Notes: generated by a model from the sequence alone, not told the origin. A DNA stretch of 57,147 nucleotides from HGM04593 sp964458275 (GCA_964458275.1 CAYWIE010000009.1:1-57147), one strand, 5' to 3'; counted from the stretch's first letter, positions 15,010-24,267 are shown. Program-made: numbers and translations.

Positions 15010-16389
15010 CTACTTTGTGTAACGTGCAATCTTCTTTATTATCTTAGGAATATCTGTGTTGTCGATTACACCGTGGAAATTCTCTGCGCCTGCACCTACT
15101 GCAAAGAGAGGAACAAAGCTTGCCGAGTGGTTGGGACCTGCCCATGAGAGAAGAGCCTTGTGATTTACCATCTGCTTGGCACGTGAAGCTATTGAAGAGA
15201 GTTTGCTTTCACGCTTCGCGATGTCTGTGGTTGCGTATGCCTGCTCATAGTAGGCTCTTAGTTCGTGAGTCTCCTCTTTTGTCAACTCTATTTCGTCCCA
15301 AAGCCCGAAGTTCTCCTTGAGGAGTTCCTGCACGCGCTCCCAGCGGAGCTCCATGCGTGCACGGCTTGCGCGACGGAGGATAGATGCCATTCTTTCGGCA
15401 CTGACCTTCTGCGCCTTCAAAACCTTGAGATTCAAGGCATATGCACCGCTGTAACCGAGAACAAGACCGCCTGTTTCGTGGTCGGCTGTAACCACGATAA
15501 GTGTTTCGTTGGGACGTTTCTTGTAGAACTCGTATGCAACCTTGATGGCATTGTCGAAGTCGACAACCTCGTTCAACACAGTCGCGCCGTCGTCTGCGTG
15601 TGAAGCAAAGTCGATTTTGCCGCCCTCAACCATAAGGAAGAAGCCTTTTTTGCTCTTCTTTGAGAGGAATTCGATTCCAGCCTCAGTAATCTGAGCAAGT
15701 GTAAGGTCGCCCTCTTCGCGGTCAATTGCATAGGGAAGCTCAGTTGCAACGTTCTTCTGATAGAGCATGAGCTTCTTGGCGTTCTTGCCGTTTGCCTTGT
15801 AATCGTCAAAACCGCGGGCTATGGTATAACCCTGTTCTTTTGCCTTAGCGTAAATCTCGTCGCGTTGCTCGCTCTTGTTTACTAAAAGGTCGCCGCCTGC
15901 ATAGTAGTCATAGTCGGCAACAAGCATATCCTTGCCAATCTCATAGAAACGAGAACGTCCGGGCTGATGGGCATAGAACGCGCCGGGTGTCGCGTGGTTG
16001 ATACCTACAGTAGTTGAGACTCCTACTGCATAGCCAGCCTGCTTTGCAGCGTATGCCACGCTGTAAACGGGAGTCGTGTCCATCTCTACTCCGAGGAAAC
16101 CGTTCTTTGTCTTTGAGCCAGTAGCAAGAGCTGTTCCCGATGCAGCCGAGTCGGTTACGCCGTTGCTTTTTGAGAATGTGCTCACAAAGGCGCTTTTGGG
16201 GAATTGTGTGAAACAGAGCTTATTGGGGCGTCCGATTACACCTTCAAGCTCACCTAAATAATACTCTGTTCCAAGAACATGCGAAGGTCCCATGCCATCG
16301 CCAATGAAGTAAAATACATACTTCGGGGTTTTTGCAAAGCTTGCCAGCACAATAAGTAGCAACAAGCCGAATCCAAATAATCTTTTCAT
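15010..16389 (-). CDS. Alkaline phosphatase (PhoA family), exported
   Basis: The product has 459 residues with an N-terminal signal peptide (MKRLFGFGLLLLIVLASFA). The metal-binding Asp is in IGDGMG (Asp31), the nucleophile Ser81 in VTDSAASGTALATG, and the downstream ligands in the VEGGKIDFASHADD and TADHETGG segments. It is a periplasmic phosphomonoesterase releasing phosphate from organic esters. It is the last gene of a tightly spaced minus-strand run and ends just before the perfect hairpin. No separate phosphate-control promoter is evident in the 24-nt gap to the serpin. Confidence 0.93.
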   Translation of the reverse strand: MKRLFGFGLLLLIVLASFAKTPKYVFYFIGDGMGPSHVLGTEYYLGELEGVIGRPNKLCFTQFPKSAFVSTFSKSNGVTDSAASGTALATGSKTKNGFLGVEMDTTPVYSVAYAAKQAGYAVGVSTTVGINHATPGAFYAHQPGRSRFYEIGKDMLVADYDYYAGGDLLVNKSEQRDEIYAKAKEQGYTIARGFDDYKANGKNAKKLMLYQKNVATELPYAIDREEGDLTLAQITEAGIEFLSKKSKKGFFLMVEGGKIDFASHADDGATVLNEVVDFDNAIKVAYEFYKKRPNETLIVVTADHETGGLVLGYSGAYALNLKVLKAQKVSAERMASILRRASRARMELRWERVQELLKENFGLWDEIELTKEETHELRAYYEQAYATTDIAKRESKLSSIASRAKQMVNHKALLSWAGPNHSASFVPLFAVGAGAENFHGVIDNTDIPKIIKKIARYTK

Positions 16390-16413
16390 TTTATTGTTGT
16401 TTAATGGTGTTTG

Positions 16414-17637
16414 TTATTCTTTGGGGTGTCCGCTCTTTCCTATGAAGAGTATGCTGTTTGTGGCTCTTTCGCATATTGCGTAGAAGAAAGGACGGTCGAG
16501 CGTAAGGTGCTTTATGACGGGAGGTCCGGCAGCTGTTGCTTCGAGCATAACCGAAGTCACGGCGGCAGCCTCTGCCCCCTCTTCGTCCACCTTTATAAAG
16601 GTCTTTTGAAGGACATCGCCGATGCGGATGCCTTCGTCGGATATTCCTGCAAAATCTGCATCAGACGTGAAAGCCTTTTCCACTCCCAATGATTGCAAGG
16701 CCTCTTTGAGGCTTGTGCCGTAGTCGGCACTGAAACGGGGCAAGGAGAGGTTGACGTCGCATCTTGTAAAGCTGTCGCACCATGTGTAGAAGCCGGTGGT
16801 GAGTTCAGCGGCAGCCTCGTCCATCGTTACCCCCTCGCGCGGCAGTATGAAGTACATGCTGAATGTTCCTTTGTCGAAAGGCTTTTCGGCCATCTGCACC
16901 TTGTCGTTTTCGAAATATCGGGCACGCGAGGTGTCATGCATCATCTGCACCTTTATCTTTTCGCCGCTCTCCTTTGTGAATGTCTGCTCTTTGGTACGGC
17001 TTTTAGAAAAGACATCTTTCCAACGTGAATTGAAGTAAAGGGCGTTGATAAGGTACATCTGTGCCGCAGGATTGATTTCCTTTACTATTTCGTTTATCCT
17101 GCCCGCTGTATTTTCGCTGCACCAGCTGTTTATAGCCTTCACTGCATCTGCATTGAATGTGCAGTTTCTGACTGCGGCATTGTAGAACTTCTCGTTCTCC
17201 TTCACAAACGATTTCTCAACTTTGAACTCTCTGTTTATCCACATTGAGTTTGCGATGCTTATCGTTGTCTTCTTGTCGTTGAGCGAGGTGAGCCGGGCAA
17301 TGTTCTTTTGCTGGTAAGCATTGATTGCATCTCTATCCGCAGCATCGAAGCCCAATGCCTTGTATAGTTGGGAAGCTGTTGCCGAACGTGCTCCGTCGGC
17401 AGCCATAGAGAGTGCCCACGAAGCACTTGCGGGTGAAATGCAGAGGTTGTCGCTGCCCTTTGCGGCATTGTAGACTTCGTGGAAGAGTCTCAGGGATGCC
17501 TCGATTATTTTCTGTGCCGTTGCATAGTCCTGCTCGTCGGGCTGTGCCGGTGCCGTTTGCGTCTGTCCGCCGTGTGTGGATGTACCACACGCGCATAGCG
17601 TGGCTGCCATCATTATTATATATAAGGATTTTCGCAT
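16414..17637 (-). CDS. Serpin family serine protease inhibitor, lipoprotein
   Basis: The product has 407 residues with a lipobox (ATLCACGTS, Cys17), so it should be membrane-anchored. The serpin core is clear: NLCISPASASWALSMAADGA near the start, NALYFNSRWKDVF and FDKGTFSMYFILPREGV in the middle, and RPFFYAICERATNSILFIGK at the end. The hinge VDEEGAEAAAVTSV is of the small-residue inhibitory kind. Counting from the hinge as in alpha-1-antitrypsin puts Thr or Ala at P1, which suggests an elastase-like target; this is inference. It lies between rseP and the alkaline phosphatase. It may shield the cell from host or microbial serine proteases. Confidence 0.95.
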   Translation of the reverse strand: MRKSLYIIMMAATLCACGTSTHGGQTQTAPAQPDEQDYATAQKIIEASLRLFHEVYNAAKGSDNLCISPASASWALSMAADGARSATASQLYKALGFDAADRDAINAYQQKNIARLTSLNDKKTTISIANSMWINREFKVEKSFVKENEKFYNAAVRNCTFNADAVKAINSWCSENTAGRINEIVKEINPAAQMYLINALYFNSRWKDVFSKSRTKEQTFTKESGEKIKVQMMHDTSRARYFENDKVQMAEKPFDKGTFSMYFILPREGVTMDEAAAELTTGFYTWCDSFTRCDVNLSLPRFSADYGTSLKEALQSLGVEKAFTSDADFAGISDEGIRIGDVLQKTFIKVDEEGAEAAAVTSVMLEATAAGPPVIKHLTLDRPFFYAICERATNSILFIGKSGHPKE

Positions 17638-17653
17638 TTTATGATTGGATATA

Positions 17654-18976
17654 TCAGAACAGGAATCTTGTTATGTCGTTATATGCAGCCAGCAGGAAGA
17701 GTCCCAACAGTATGAACATGCCAGTCATCTGTGCGTACTCTAAGAATTTGTCGCTTGGCTTTCGGCCAGTAACAACCTCTACAAGGAGGAAGAGTACGTG
17801 GCCGCCGTCGAGAGCGGGAATGGGCAATATGTTCATGAACGCAAGCACAATTGAGAGGAATGCTGTCATGAGCCAGAATTTATGCCAGTCCCACACTGAG
17901 GGGAACATGCTGCCGATGGTACCGAACATGCCCACCGATTTTGCGCCCTCGCTTGAGAACACATATTTGAAGTCGCTTACATACCCTTTGAGCACATTGC
18001 ATCCATAGAGCACTCCGGCAGGGAATGACTCAAAGAATCCGTATTCGCGCACAACGGGTGTGTAGCCGAGTCCACGTGGCATCACCCCCAATTTATACGT
18101 GCTGTCGACAGTGGCTGTCAGCGAAATTTCGTTACCCTCTCTTATGGCTTTTATATCCACGGTACCGGAACCTGTTTCCTTGAGATTTTCCATCACTGTC
18201 ATAAGTTGATACCACGAATTCACTTCGTTGCCTGCAATGGCTATGATGCTGTCGCCTTGTTTTATGTCAGCCAACGCTGCGGGGCTGCCGGGCAATATGC
18301 TGTCGATTACTGCGGGGATTCTGTACTGTATAAAAGGTGTCTCCTTGCCAATATCAAGCAGACCGAACTCCTCTGGTATGGTTATAGTTGCCTCTGAACC
18401 GTTACGGAGCACGGTTACGCTCTTTTCGTCAACTATTTTGCGAATAAGGTCAATGTCGAATTTTTCGAGATTCTCGTCGCCGGCACGCAAGAGTATATCG
18501 CCGTCGACGAAGCCGAGAGCCTTGGCATTCTCGTTGAACTCCATGCCGTATGCAGCCTTACGGACATCGTAGTGGCTTTCGCCCCATGTAAAGAGCACCA
18601 TAGAGTAGATAAAGAGGGCAAGGATGAAGTTGAACAACACTCCGCCTATCATTATCAGCAGACGCTGATAGGCAGGCTTGGCGCGGAATTCGTATGGCTG
18701 GGGAGGGAGCTTCATCTGCTCGGTGTCCATAGATTCGTCTATCATTCCCGATATTTTGCAGTAACCTCCGAGAGGTATCCAGCCTATACCGTACTCTGTT
18801 TCACTGTCCTTGGGCTTCCACTTGAAGAGCGAGAATTTCCAGTCGAAGAAGAGGTAGAACTTCTCTACTCTCACCTTGAAAAGGCGCGAGAATATGAAGT
18901 GTCCGTATTCATGTATAAGCACCAAAAGACTGAGTGCCATTATCAATTGCAAGGCACGTATGAAAAATATTTCCAT
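17654..18976 (-). CDS. rseP: RIP metalloprotease RseP (site-2 protease)
   Basis: The product has 440 residues. The first membrane segment carries the zinc motif HEYGH (His22-His26), and the third zinc ligand lies in the C-terminal segment NILPIPALDGGHVLF. Between them is a PDZ domain (SPAALADIKQGDSIIAI). RseP cuts transmembrane anti-sigma factors and clears leftover signal peptides. It follows dxr by 33 nt, a pairing common in bacteria. The length is typical of the family in this phylum. Confidence 0.95.
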   Translation of the reverse strand: MEIFFIRALQLIMALSLLVLIHEYGHFIFSRLFKVRVEKFYLFFDWKFSLFKWKPKDSETEYGIGWIPLGGYCKISGMIDESMDTEQMKLPPQPYEFRAKPAYQRLLIMIGGVLFNFILALFIYSMVLFTWGESHYDVRKAAYGMEFNENAKALGFVDGDILLRAGDENLEKFDIDLIRKIVDEKSVTVLRNGSEATITIPEEFGLLDIGKETPFIQYRIPAVIDSILPGSPAALADIKQGDSIIAIAGNEVNSWYQLMTVMENLKETGSGTVDIKAIREGNEISLTATVDSTYKLGVMPRGLGYTPVVREYGFFESFPAGVLYGCNVLKGYVSDFKYVFSSEGAKSVGMFGTIGSMFPSVWDWHKFWLMTAFLSIVLAFMNILPIPALDGGHVLFLLVEVVTGRKPSDKFLEYAQMTGMFILLGLFLLAAYNDITRFLF

Positions 18977-19009
18977 CTGTCGTTTATATTGTAATTAAAA
19001 TGATGAATG

Positions 19010-20170
19010 TTATATCCAACCCTCTACCATGCGGCGTGTGGCTTTGTCCGTATCTATGAGATTGTCGAGTGTGGGTTTCAGCTGATAGTCGGTGCTCTGC
19101 ATTGCACGCTCTATCAGTCGGCTCATTTCGGTAAATTTGATTTTTTCTTTCAGGAACGCAGCTACGCACACTTCGTTTGCCGCATTGAGCACGCAAGGCA
19201 TGTTGCCGCCCATCTTCAATGCCTGGTATGCCATTTGCAGATTAGGGAAACGCTCTGTATCGGGCTGTTCGAAAGTAAGCTGCGTAACTTTTGTAAAGTC
19301 AAGACGTTCGAATGTCGAGGGGAGCCGTGTGGGGTATGAGAGGGCATACATTATGGGAAGACGCATGTCGGGTGTGCCCAACTGTGCCTTGACTGCTCCG
19401 TCTGAGAATTGTACCATCGAGTGAATGACCGACTGGGGATGCACTATAACCTCTACGCTTTCTGCATCGAGTCCGAAGAGCCATTTTGCCTCTATGACTT
19501 CGAATCCCTTGTTCATCATGGATGCCGAATCTATTGTTATTTTAGCCCCCATGCTCCAGTTGGGATGTTTGAGTGCCTGCTCTCTTGTTACTGTTTCGAG
19601 TTGCTCTTTGCTGAATGTGCGGAAGGGGCCTCCCGATGCTGTGAGGATGAGCTTCTCTATGCTATTGCCTGTCTCTCCGGCGAGACACTGGAATATTGCC
19701 GAGTGCTCGGAGTCGACCGGCAGTATAGGAGTTTCGTGCTTTAGAGCCAGTTCGTTTATAAGCTCGCCTGCCACCACCATTGTCTCTTTATTGGCTAAGG
19801 CTATTGCCTTGCCTGCCTTTATCGCTTCGATTGTGGGACGAAGCCCCGAAAAGCCGACAAGCGCGGTTACGACAATGTCTATCGGCTCGGACTGTACTAT
19901 CTGGCACACCGATTCATAACCGCCGTATACTTTAATAGGCAGTTCCTTGAGTGCCTCTTTCAGATATTCGTATTTCGTTTCATTGGCTATGACAACTGCT
20001 TCGGGCTGATATTTCTTTGCCTGTTCTATAAGTTCGTCTACCCTGTCGTTGGCGGTGAGTGCATACACCTCGAAACATTCGGGATGCTCGTCTACCACTT
20101 GCAGTGTCTGGGTGCCGATGGAGCCTGTCGAGCCAAGTATGGCAATTGTCCTTTTTGAAGTATCTTTCAT
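19010..20170 (-). CDS. dxr: 1-deoxy-D-xylulose 5-phosphate reductoisomerase
   Basis: The product has 386 residues from the ATG at 20170. An earlier in-frame start would overlap the upstream gene and add a non-family tail. NADPH-binding motif: ILGSTGSIGTQTLQVV; substrate and metal sites: PVDSEHSAIFQCL, LTASGGPF and MMNKGFEVIEAKWLF. It makes 2-C-methyl-D-erythritol 4-phosphate, the second step of the MEP isoprenoid route, which feeds undecaprenyl phosphate for the wall. It is 14 nt from the LytM-like gene. Confidence 0.97.
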   Translation of the reverse strand: MKDTSKRTIAILGSTGSIGTQTLQVVDEHPECFEVYALTANDRVDELIEQAKKYQPEAVVIANETKYEYLKEALKELPIKVYGGYESVCQIVQSEPIDIVVTALVGFSGLRPTIEAIKAGKAIALANKETMVVAGELINELALKHETPILPVDSEHSAIFQCLAGETGNSIEKLILTASGGPFRTFSKEQLETVTREQALKHPNWSMGAKITIDSASMMNKGFEVIEAKWLFGLDAESVEVIVHPQSVIHSMVQFSDGAVKAQLGTPDMRLPIMYALSYPTRLPSTFERLDFTKVTQLTFEQPDTERFPNLQMAYQALKMGGNMPCVLNAANEVCVAAFLKEKIKFTEMSRLIERAMQSTDYQLKPTLDNLIDTDKATRRMVEGWI

Positions 20171-20184
20171 GATTTGTAATTGTA

Positions 20185-21057
20185 TTAGAAGGCGATGTAT
20201 ATCTCCGGATTCAGAGCTTCGCCTCTGTGCCATAGCTCGAAATGGAGATATGGCTTTTTTATGTTATTGTCTGTTGTCTCTTTGTCTGTTTCAGTCTCTT
20301 TGCCGAGCGCAGCAATTGCCTCACCGCCTATGACCTTGTCGCCCACTTTCTTGAGCACTGCACGGCAGTTGCGGTAGACCGAAGTAAGATTCTGCTTGTG
20401 CTGAACAATGAGCATATATCCGTCGTTTGCGGTGTAGTCGCTCATTATTACAGTTCCGTCGAGTATGGCAAGCACTCCTTCTCCGGGATTCTGCGCAATG
20501 TCTACCCCGTAATGACGCAGATTGGCATCGAATTTGCGGGTGATGATGCCCGCAGTGGGGCGGAACATGTGGAGTTCCTGCAACGCCCCCACAGCCTTTG
20601 CCTGCGAGGTGAGGTTGTATTTTTCATCTTTCACGAATTTCTCGGCAAATTTGTTTTCGAGTTCCGTCGCCTCTATCGGATAGCCCTCTTTGGTGTTGAG
20701 GGTGTCTGGAGGCAGGATGCTGTCGGGCTCGACTCCCGACATTATGGCTTTTATGTTTTTTATGTATCTCTCCTGCTTGGCAAGTTCGTTGTTGAGGGAA
20801 TCGACACGCAGCAGTTCCCTGACCTGCTTCTCGCGTGCCTTTTCGTTTACATATCCGGGAAGATATTCACCCACAGGTGTAAAAACGATTATAAGATATA
20901 TGATGCCCACTGCCCCCAAAAATGAGAGTATGAGCGACAATATCACGGCAAAGGGCGAGATGTAGAAGCCGAGAGCTTTGCCAAGTTCACTCTCGTTGCG
21001 TATTGTGAGCCTGTATTTTTTCATCAGGCCTTTCTTTATTTTCTTCTTTTCGTCCAT
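20185..21057 (-). CDS. Membrane-anchored M23/LytM-fold protein, probably non-catalytic
   Basis: The product has 290 residues. A cytoplasmic N-terminus of about 35 residues is followed by one membrane segment (about 36-60), a helical stretch (about 75-105) and a LytM domain (about 165-290). The first metal motif is present (RHYGVDIA, His-x3-Asp). The two catalytic His are changed: the usual YxHL position reads VYRN, and the usual HLHFE reads YLHFE. Such degenerate LytM proteins (as EnvC, NlpD) activate amidases and do not cut peptidoglycan themselves, so a role in wall remodelling by regulation is likely. It lies between rimM and dxr. Confidence 0.85.
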   Translation of the reverse strand: MDEKKKIKKGLMKKYRLTIRNESELGKALGFYISPFAVILSLILSFLGAVGIIYLIIVFTPVGEYLPGYVNEKAREKQVRELLRVDSLNNELAKQERYIKNIKAIMSGVEPDSILPPDTLNTKEGYPIEATELENKFAEKFVKDEKYNLTSQAKAVGALQELHMFRPTAGIITRKFDANLRHYGVDIAQNPGEGVLAILDGTVIMSDYTANDGYMLIVQHKQNLTSVYRNCRAVLKKVGDKVIGGEAIAALGKETETDKETTDNNIKKPYLHFELWHRGEALNPEIYIAF

Positions 21058-21081
21058 TCCTGCTGTACTTTTAGAGGTTGT

Positions 21082-21588
21082 TTATTCTATAAGTCCCTCC
21101 GGGAGATTGAATCTTACCACTCTTTGTTCGTGGTCTATCTCCTTTATTATCTCCTCGCCGGCGGGAACAAGTATCTCCTCGCCATTGTAGTCTACGACAA
21201 AGAGTGTGTTTATGGTGGTGTCGTCGACGTCGATTATTTCGCCGAGCACACCTGCCGTCTCATCTTCGGCTGTAAATCCTACAAAATACTTCCACGTGCA
21301 GTTCTCTTCTTCGTCTATCCATTCGCGCGGAATGTATGTGGCGCAGTTGGTAAGGAATCGTACACTCTCTGCACTGTCGAGGTGCTCAAATTTCACTATT
21401 ACTGTATCGTTGTTCTTGCCTCGGCAGCTTTCAAGGAAGAAGGGCACCAATATGCCGTCGAGCTCACAGGCAACGAAGTCGCAATCCTCGCCGAGTATTA
21501 TGCCGTCGCCGTTGATGCCTATTTCACCTTTTGTCCCATGGGGCTTGGTGAGTTTGCCGAAGTATACAAAATCCTCTTTCTTTAACAT
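21082..21588 (-). CDS. rimM: Ribosome maturation factor RimM
   Basis: The product has 168 residues. The N-terminal RimM domain (FVYFGKLTKPHGTKGEIGI) is followed by a PRC-barrel (WKYFVGFTAEDETAGVLGEI, LFVVDYNGEEILVPAGEEI). It assists assembly of the 30S head around ribosomal protein S19. It is 18 nt after murA and 24 nt before the LytM-like gene. The usual partners rpsP and trmD are not here. Confidence 0.93.
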   Translation of the reverse strand: MLKKEDFVYFGKLTKPHGTKGEIGINGDGIILGEDCDFVACELDGILVPFFLESCRGKNNDTVIVKFEHLDSAESVRFLTNCATYIPREWIDEEENCTWKYFVGFTAEDETAGVLGEIIDVDDTTINTLFVVDYNGEEILVPAGEEIIKEIDHEQRVVRFNLPEGLIE

Positions 21589-21606
21589 TCTCTGTTCTGT
21601 TTTTGG

Positions 21607-22911
21607 TTAGGACCTCGTTATTTTAGCGCCAATATTGTTAAGACGCTGTTCGAGATTCTGATAGCCTCTGTCTATCTGTTCGATGTTATCGATGCGGCTG
21701 ATGCCGTCCGCACTCATGGCTGCTATCAGCAGGGCAATACCTGCGCGTATATCGGGCGAGCTCATTGTGCGCGCCTTGAGAGTGTGGTGCTTGTTGTGTC
21801 CCACGACCACAGCACGGTGAGGGTCGCATAGGATTATCTGTGCTCCCATGTCTATGAGCTTGTCGACAAAGAAGAGACGGCTTTCGAACATCTTCTGATG
21901 TATCAACACGCTGCCTTTGGCTTGTATTGCCGTTACTAAAAGCACACTGATGAGGTCGGGAGTAAGTCCCGGCCACGGCGCATCGCTTATTGTCATTATG
22001 GAGCCGTCGATAAAGGATTCAATCTCGTATTGCTCTTGCGAGGGGATGTATATATCCGAGCCTCTCTTCTCGAATTTTATTCCGAGCCGTTTGAAACTGT
22101 CGGGGATTATTCCAAGATTTTCGTATGAGACATCCTTGATGGTGAGTTCGCTGCTTGTCATTGCCGCCATGCCTATGAAACTGCCGACCTCTATCATGTC
22201 GGGCAGTATGCGGTGGTGGCAACCGCCCAAAGAATCCACGCCTTCGATTGTAAGCAGATTGCTTGCAATGCCGCTTATCTTTGCTCCCATCGCGGTGAGC
22301 ATCCTGCACAGCTGTTGCAGGTAGGGTTCGCAAGCAGCGTTGTATATCGTTGTTCTGCCTTTGGCAAGTACTGCCGCCATCAGGATGTTTGCTGTACCGG
22401 TAACGGATGCCTCGTCGAGCAGCATTGAGGTGCCGCGTAATCTGTCGGCAGCAAGCGAATAGACCTGACGTTTGTCGTCAAGCGAAAAGACTGCACCTAA
22501 CTTTTGCAGACCGGCGAAGTGCGTATCGAGCCTGCGACGGCCTATCTTGTCGCCACCGGGTTTTGCCATCATGGTCTTCCCGAAGCGGGCAAGCAGCGGT
22601 CCCATGAGCATCACGGAGCCTCTGAGCGCCGAACAGCTTTTAAGAAACTCGTCGCTTTCGAGGTATTCGAGGTTTATCTCTGCCGCCTGAAACGTAAAGC
22701 GGCCCTCGCCGGTCTGGCTTACAGAAACCCCCATCCTTATCAACAGAGAGATAAGGTTGTTGACATCTAGAATATCGGGGATGTTTTCAACTGTTACCTT
22801 TTCGGAGGTAAGAAGCGTTGCGCAGATTATCTGCAAAGCTTCATTCTTTGCACCTTGCGGGACAATCTCTCCACTGAGACGTCTGTTTCCTTCGATTATA
22901 AACGATGACAT
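21607..22911 (-). CDS. murA: UDP-N-acetylglucosamine 1-carboxyvinyltransferase MurA
   Basis: The product has 434 residues of EPSP-synthase fold. It transfers enolpyruvate from PEP to UDP-GlcNAc, the first committed step of peptidoglycan synthesis. N-terminal GAKNEALQIICATLL, sugar-binding SALRGSVMLMGPLLAR, and C-terminal TMSSPDIRAGIALLIAAM are family signatures. The active-site loop reads KPGGDKIGRR, so Asp121 replaces the usual catalytic Cys. That exchange makes MurA insensitive to fosfomycin in other bacteria. It follows the DUF4290 gene by 46 nt. Confidence 0.97.
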   Translation of the reverse strand: MSSFIIEGNRRLSGEIVPQGAKNEALQIICATLLTSEKVTVENIPDILDVNNLISLLIRMGVSVSQTGEGRFTFQAAEINLEYLESDEFLKSCSALRGSVMLMGPLLARFGKTMMAKPGGDKIGRRRLDTHFAGLQKLGAVFSLDDKRQVYSLAADRLRGTSMLLDEASVTGTANILMAAVLAKGRTTIYNAACEPYLQQLCRMLTAMGAKISGIASNLLTIEGVDSLGGCHHRILPDMIEVGSFIGMAAMTSSELTIKDVSYENLGIIPDSFKRLGIKFEKRGSDIYIPSQEQYEIESFIDGSIMTISDAPWPGLTPDLISVLLVTAIQAKGSVLIHQKMFESRLFFVDKLIDMGAQIILCDPHRAVVVGHNKHHTLKARTMSSPDIRAGIALLIAAMSADGISRIDNIEQIDRGYQNLEQRLNNIGAKITRS

Positions 22912-22957
22912 GGCTGTTCGGATTTAAAGTATGATTATTTTAGGAGCCGTTAACGGT

Positions 22958-23569
22958 TCAATATTTCTTCTTGAACATTTTCTTGCGCTTGGCATTGTTG
23001 CGCTGGGAGTTCCCGCCGCCATGCGGAGGATGGGACATTTTTATCTCCTGGTCCTGAATATCTATCTTTCCATTGGAATATTCGCGCAGGTCATCGAAAA
23101 TCTGCTTGTCGTCCACTGTATCTTTATTCCACAAGACATAGACCTTCTTCATCTGCACTGTTATGAGCCAAATCAGGTGCTCCTTCTCTTCGCCGTCCTC
23201 CATTCCGCAGGCATATGCAATCATCTCCTCCACGAAGCGCCCGTAATGCCTGTTCTTAACCTCGCCCTTGAGGTAGGAAATTCTCGTAGGAGGCTCCGTA
23301 AACTCCTCTTTGCGGATAACCTCGCAAGGATAGTCTATGTCTAAAGAGAAATCCGACATTATGGCAAGATGGTCCCAAAGCTTTCTTCGTGCTTCGGGAT
23401 TGTCTTTGTTCGACGGAAACATTCCGTTCATTATGCTGATGATTGTCTCCGCACACTCTTGACGCTTTTCACTATCTTCGATGGTCAGCGCATGGTCGAC
23501 CATTTTCTGTACGGCGCGACCATATTCTGGCAGAGGCAATCTTTTTTTCTTGGTATTATACTCCATCAT
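22958..23569 (-). CDS. DUF4290 domain protein
   Basis: The product has 203 residues and matches the Bacteroidota-restricted DUF4290 family: YNTKKKRLPLPEYGRAVQKMV, LWDHLAIMSDFSLDIDYP and RHYGRFVEEMIAYACGMEDG. It is soluble and mostly helical, with a basic, low-complexity C-terminus (QRNNAKRKKMFKKKY) that could touch nucleic acid. Function is unknown. Its ATG overlaps the tsaB stop by 4 nt, so the two are translationally coupled, and murA follows. Confidence 0.9.
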   Translation of the reverse strand: MMEYNTKKKRLPLPEYGRAVQKMVDHALTIEDSEKRQECAETIISIMNGMFPSNKDNPEARRKLWDHLAIMSDFSLDIDYPCEVIRKEEFTEPPTRISYLKGEVKNRHYGRFVEEMIAYACGMEDGEEKEHLIWLITVQMKKVYVLWNKDTVDDKQIFDDLREYSNGKIDIQDQEIKMSHPPHGGGNSQRNNAKRKKMFKKKY

Positions 23570-24267
23570 GGCATTCTCAACAGGTCTTTGGATTTTGTTG
23601 CTACAAAATTTTTCAAATAAAACGGTTCGAAATAGGCTGTATCCTCGAAGTTTTCATCCAACCATGCACGTTCGGCAAGCGGCATCATCCATTTGGCAAG
23701 CGGATTTTTATATCCGTCGAGGAAGCGCGCATTCCGGTGTGTTATTATGGAGCGGCACTTCTCGGCGCCATTGCCGAAGAAATAGACAGGATGCCCGTCG
23801 AGAACTTCAGAAAAACTCTCTTCGGTTACTATCTCGGCACGCGTCTCCACTACGACATTCAACGCACGGTCGTAGATTGTCGCGTAGACCTCACTGCGCC
23901 TTGCATCTATCATAGGACAGAGCAATGCCTCGTCGGGCAGGTCATCGCGAAAGAGCACAGGCACCGACATAATCTTTGTTGTCGGCAAGGCTATCAAGGG
24001 GATTTCTCTTCCATAGCAGACCCCTTTTGCCGTGGAGCTCGCTATTCTCAGCCCCGTATATGAGCCAGGGCCGCAACTCAGCGCCACAGCATCTATCTTC
24101 ATAGCCCTGCTGTCGGCAGTAGAGATTGCCTCTTCAACAAAAGGGGCAAGCACCTGTGCATGAGACAGTTCTTTCTCGCTCACACGGTTAAAAAAGACCT
24201 CACCGTTCTCGCTGAGGGCAACCGAGCAGACCTCGGCAGATGCTTCGATATTCAATATTACAGCCAT
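23566..24267 (-). CDS. tsaB: tRNA threonylcarbamoyladenosine biosynthesis protein TsaB
   Basis: The product has 233 residues of ASKHA fold: LNIEASAEVCSVAL at the start, ELSHAQVLAPFVEEA, and SCGPGSYTGLRIASSTAKG. TsaB is the scaffold partner of TsaD in t6A synthesis, and TsaE is encoded at 10345-10767. It is the first gene of the nine-gene minus-strand run; its leader is about 100 nt and carries a strong hairpin. Confidence 0.95.
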   Translation of the reverse strand: MAVILNIEASAEVCSVALSENGEVFFNRVSEKELSHAQVLAPFVEEAISTADSRAMKIDAVALSCGPGSYTGLRIASSTAKGVCYGREIPLIALPTTKIMSVPVLFRDDLPDEALLCPMIDARRSEVYATIYDRALNVVVETRAEIVTEESFSEVLDGHPVYFFGNGAEKCRSIITHRNARFLDGYKNPLAKWMMPLAERAWLDENFEDTAYFEPFYLKNFVATKSKDLLRMP

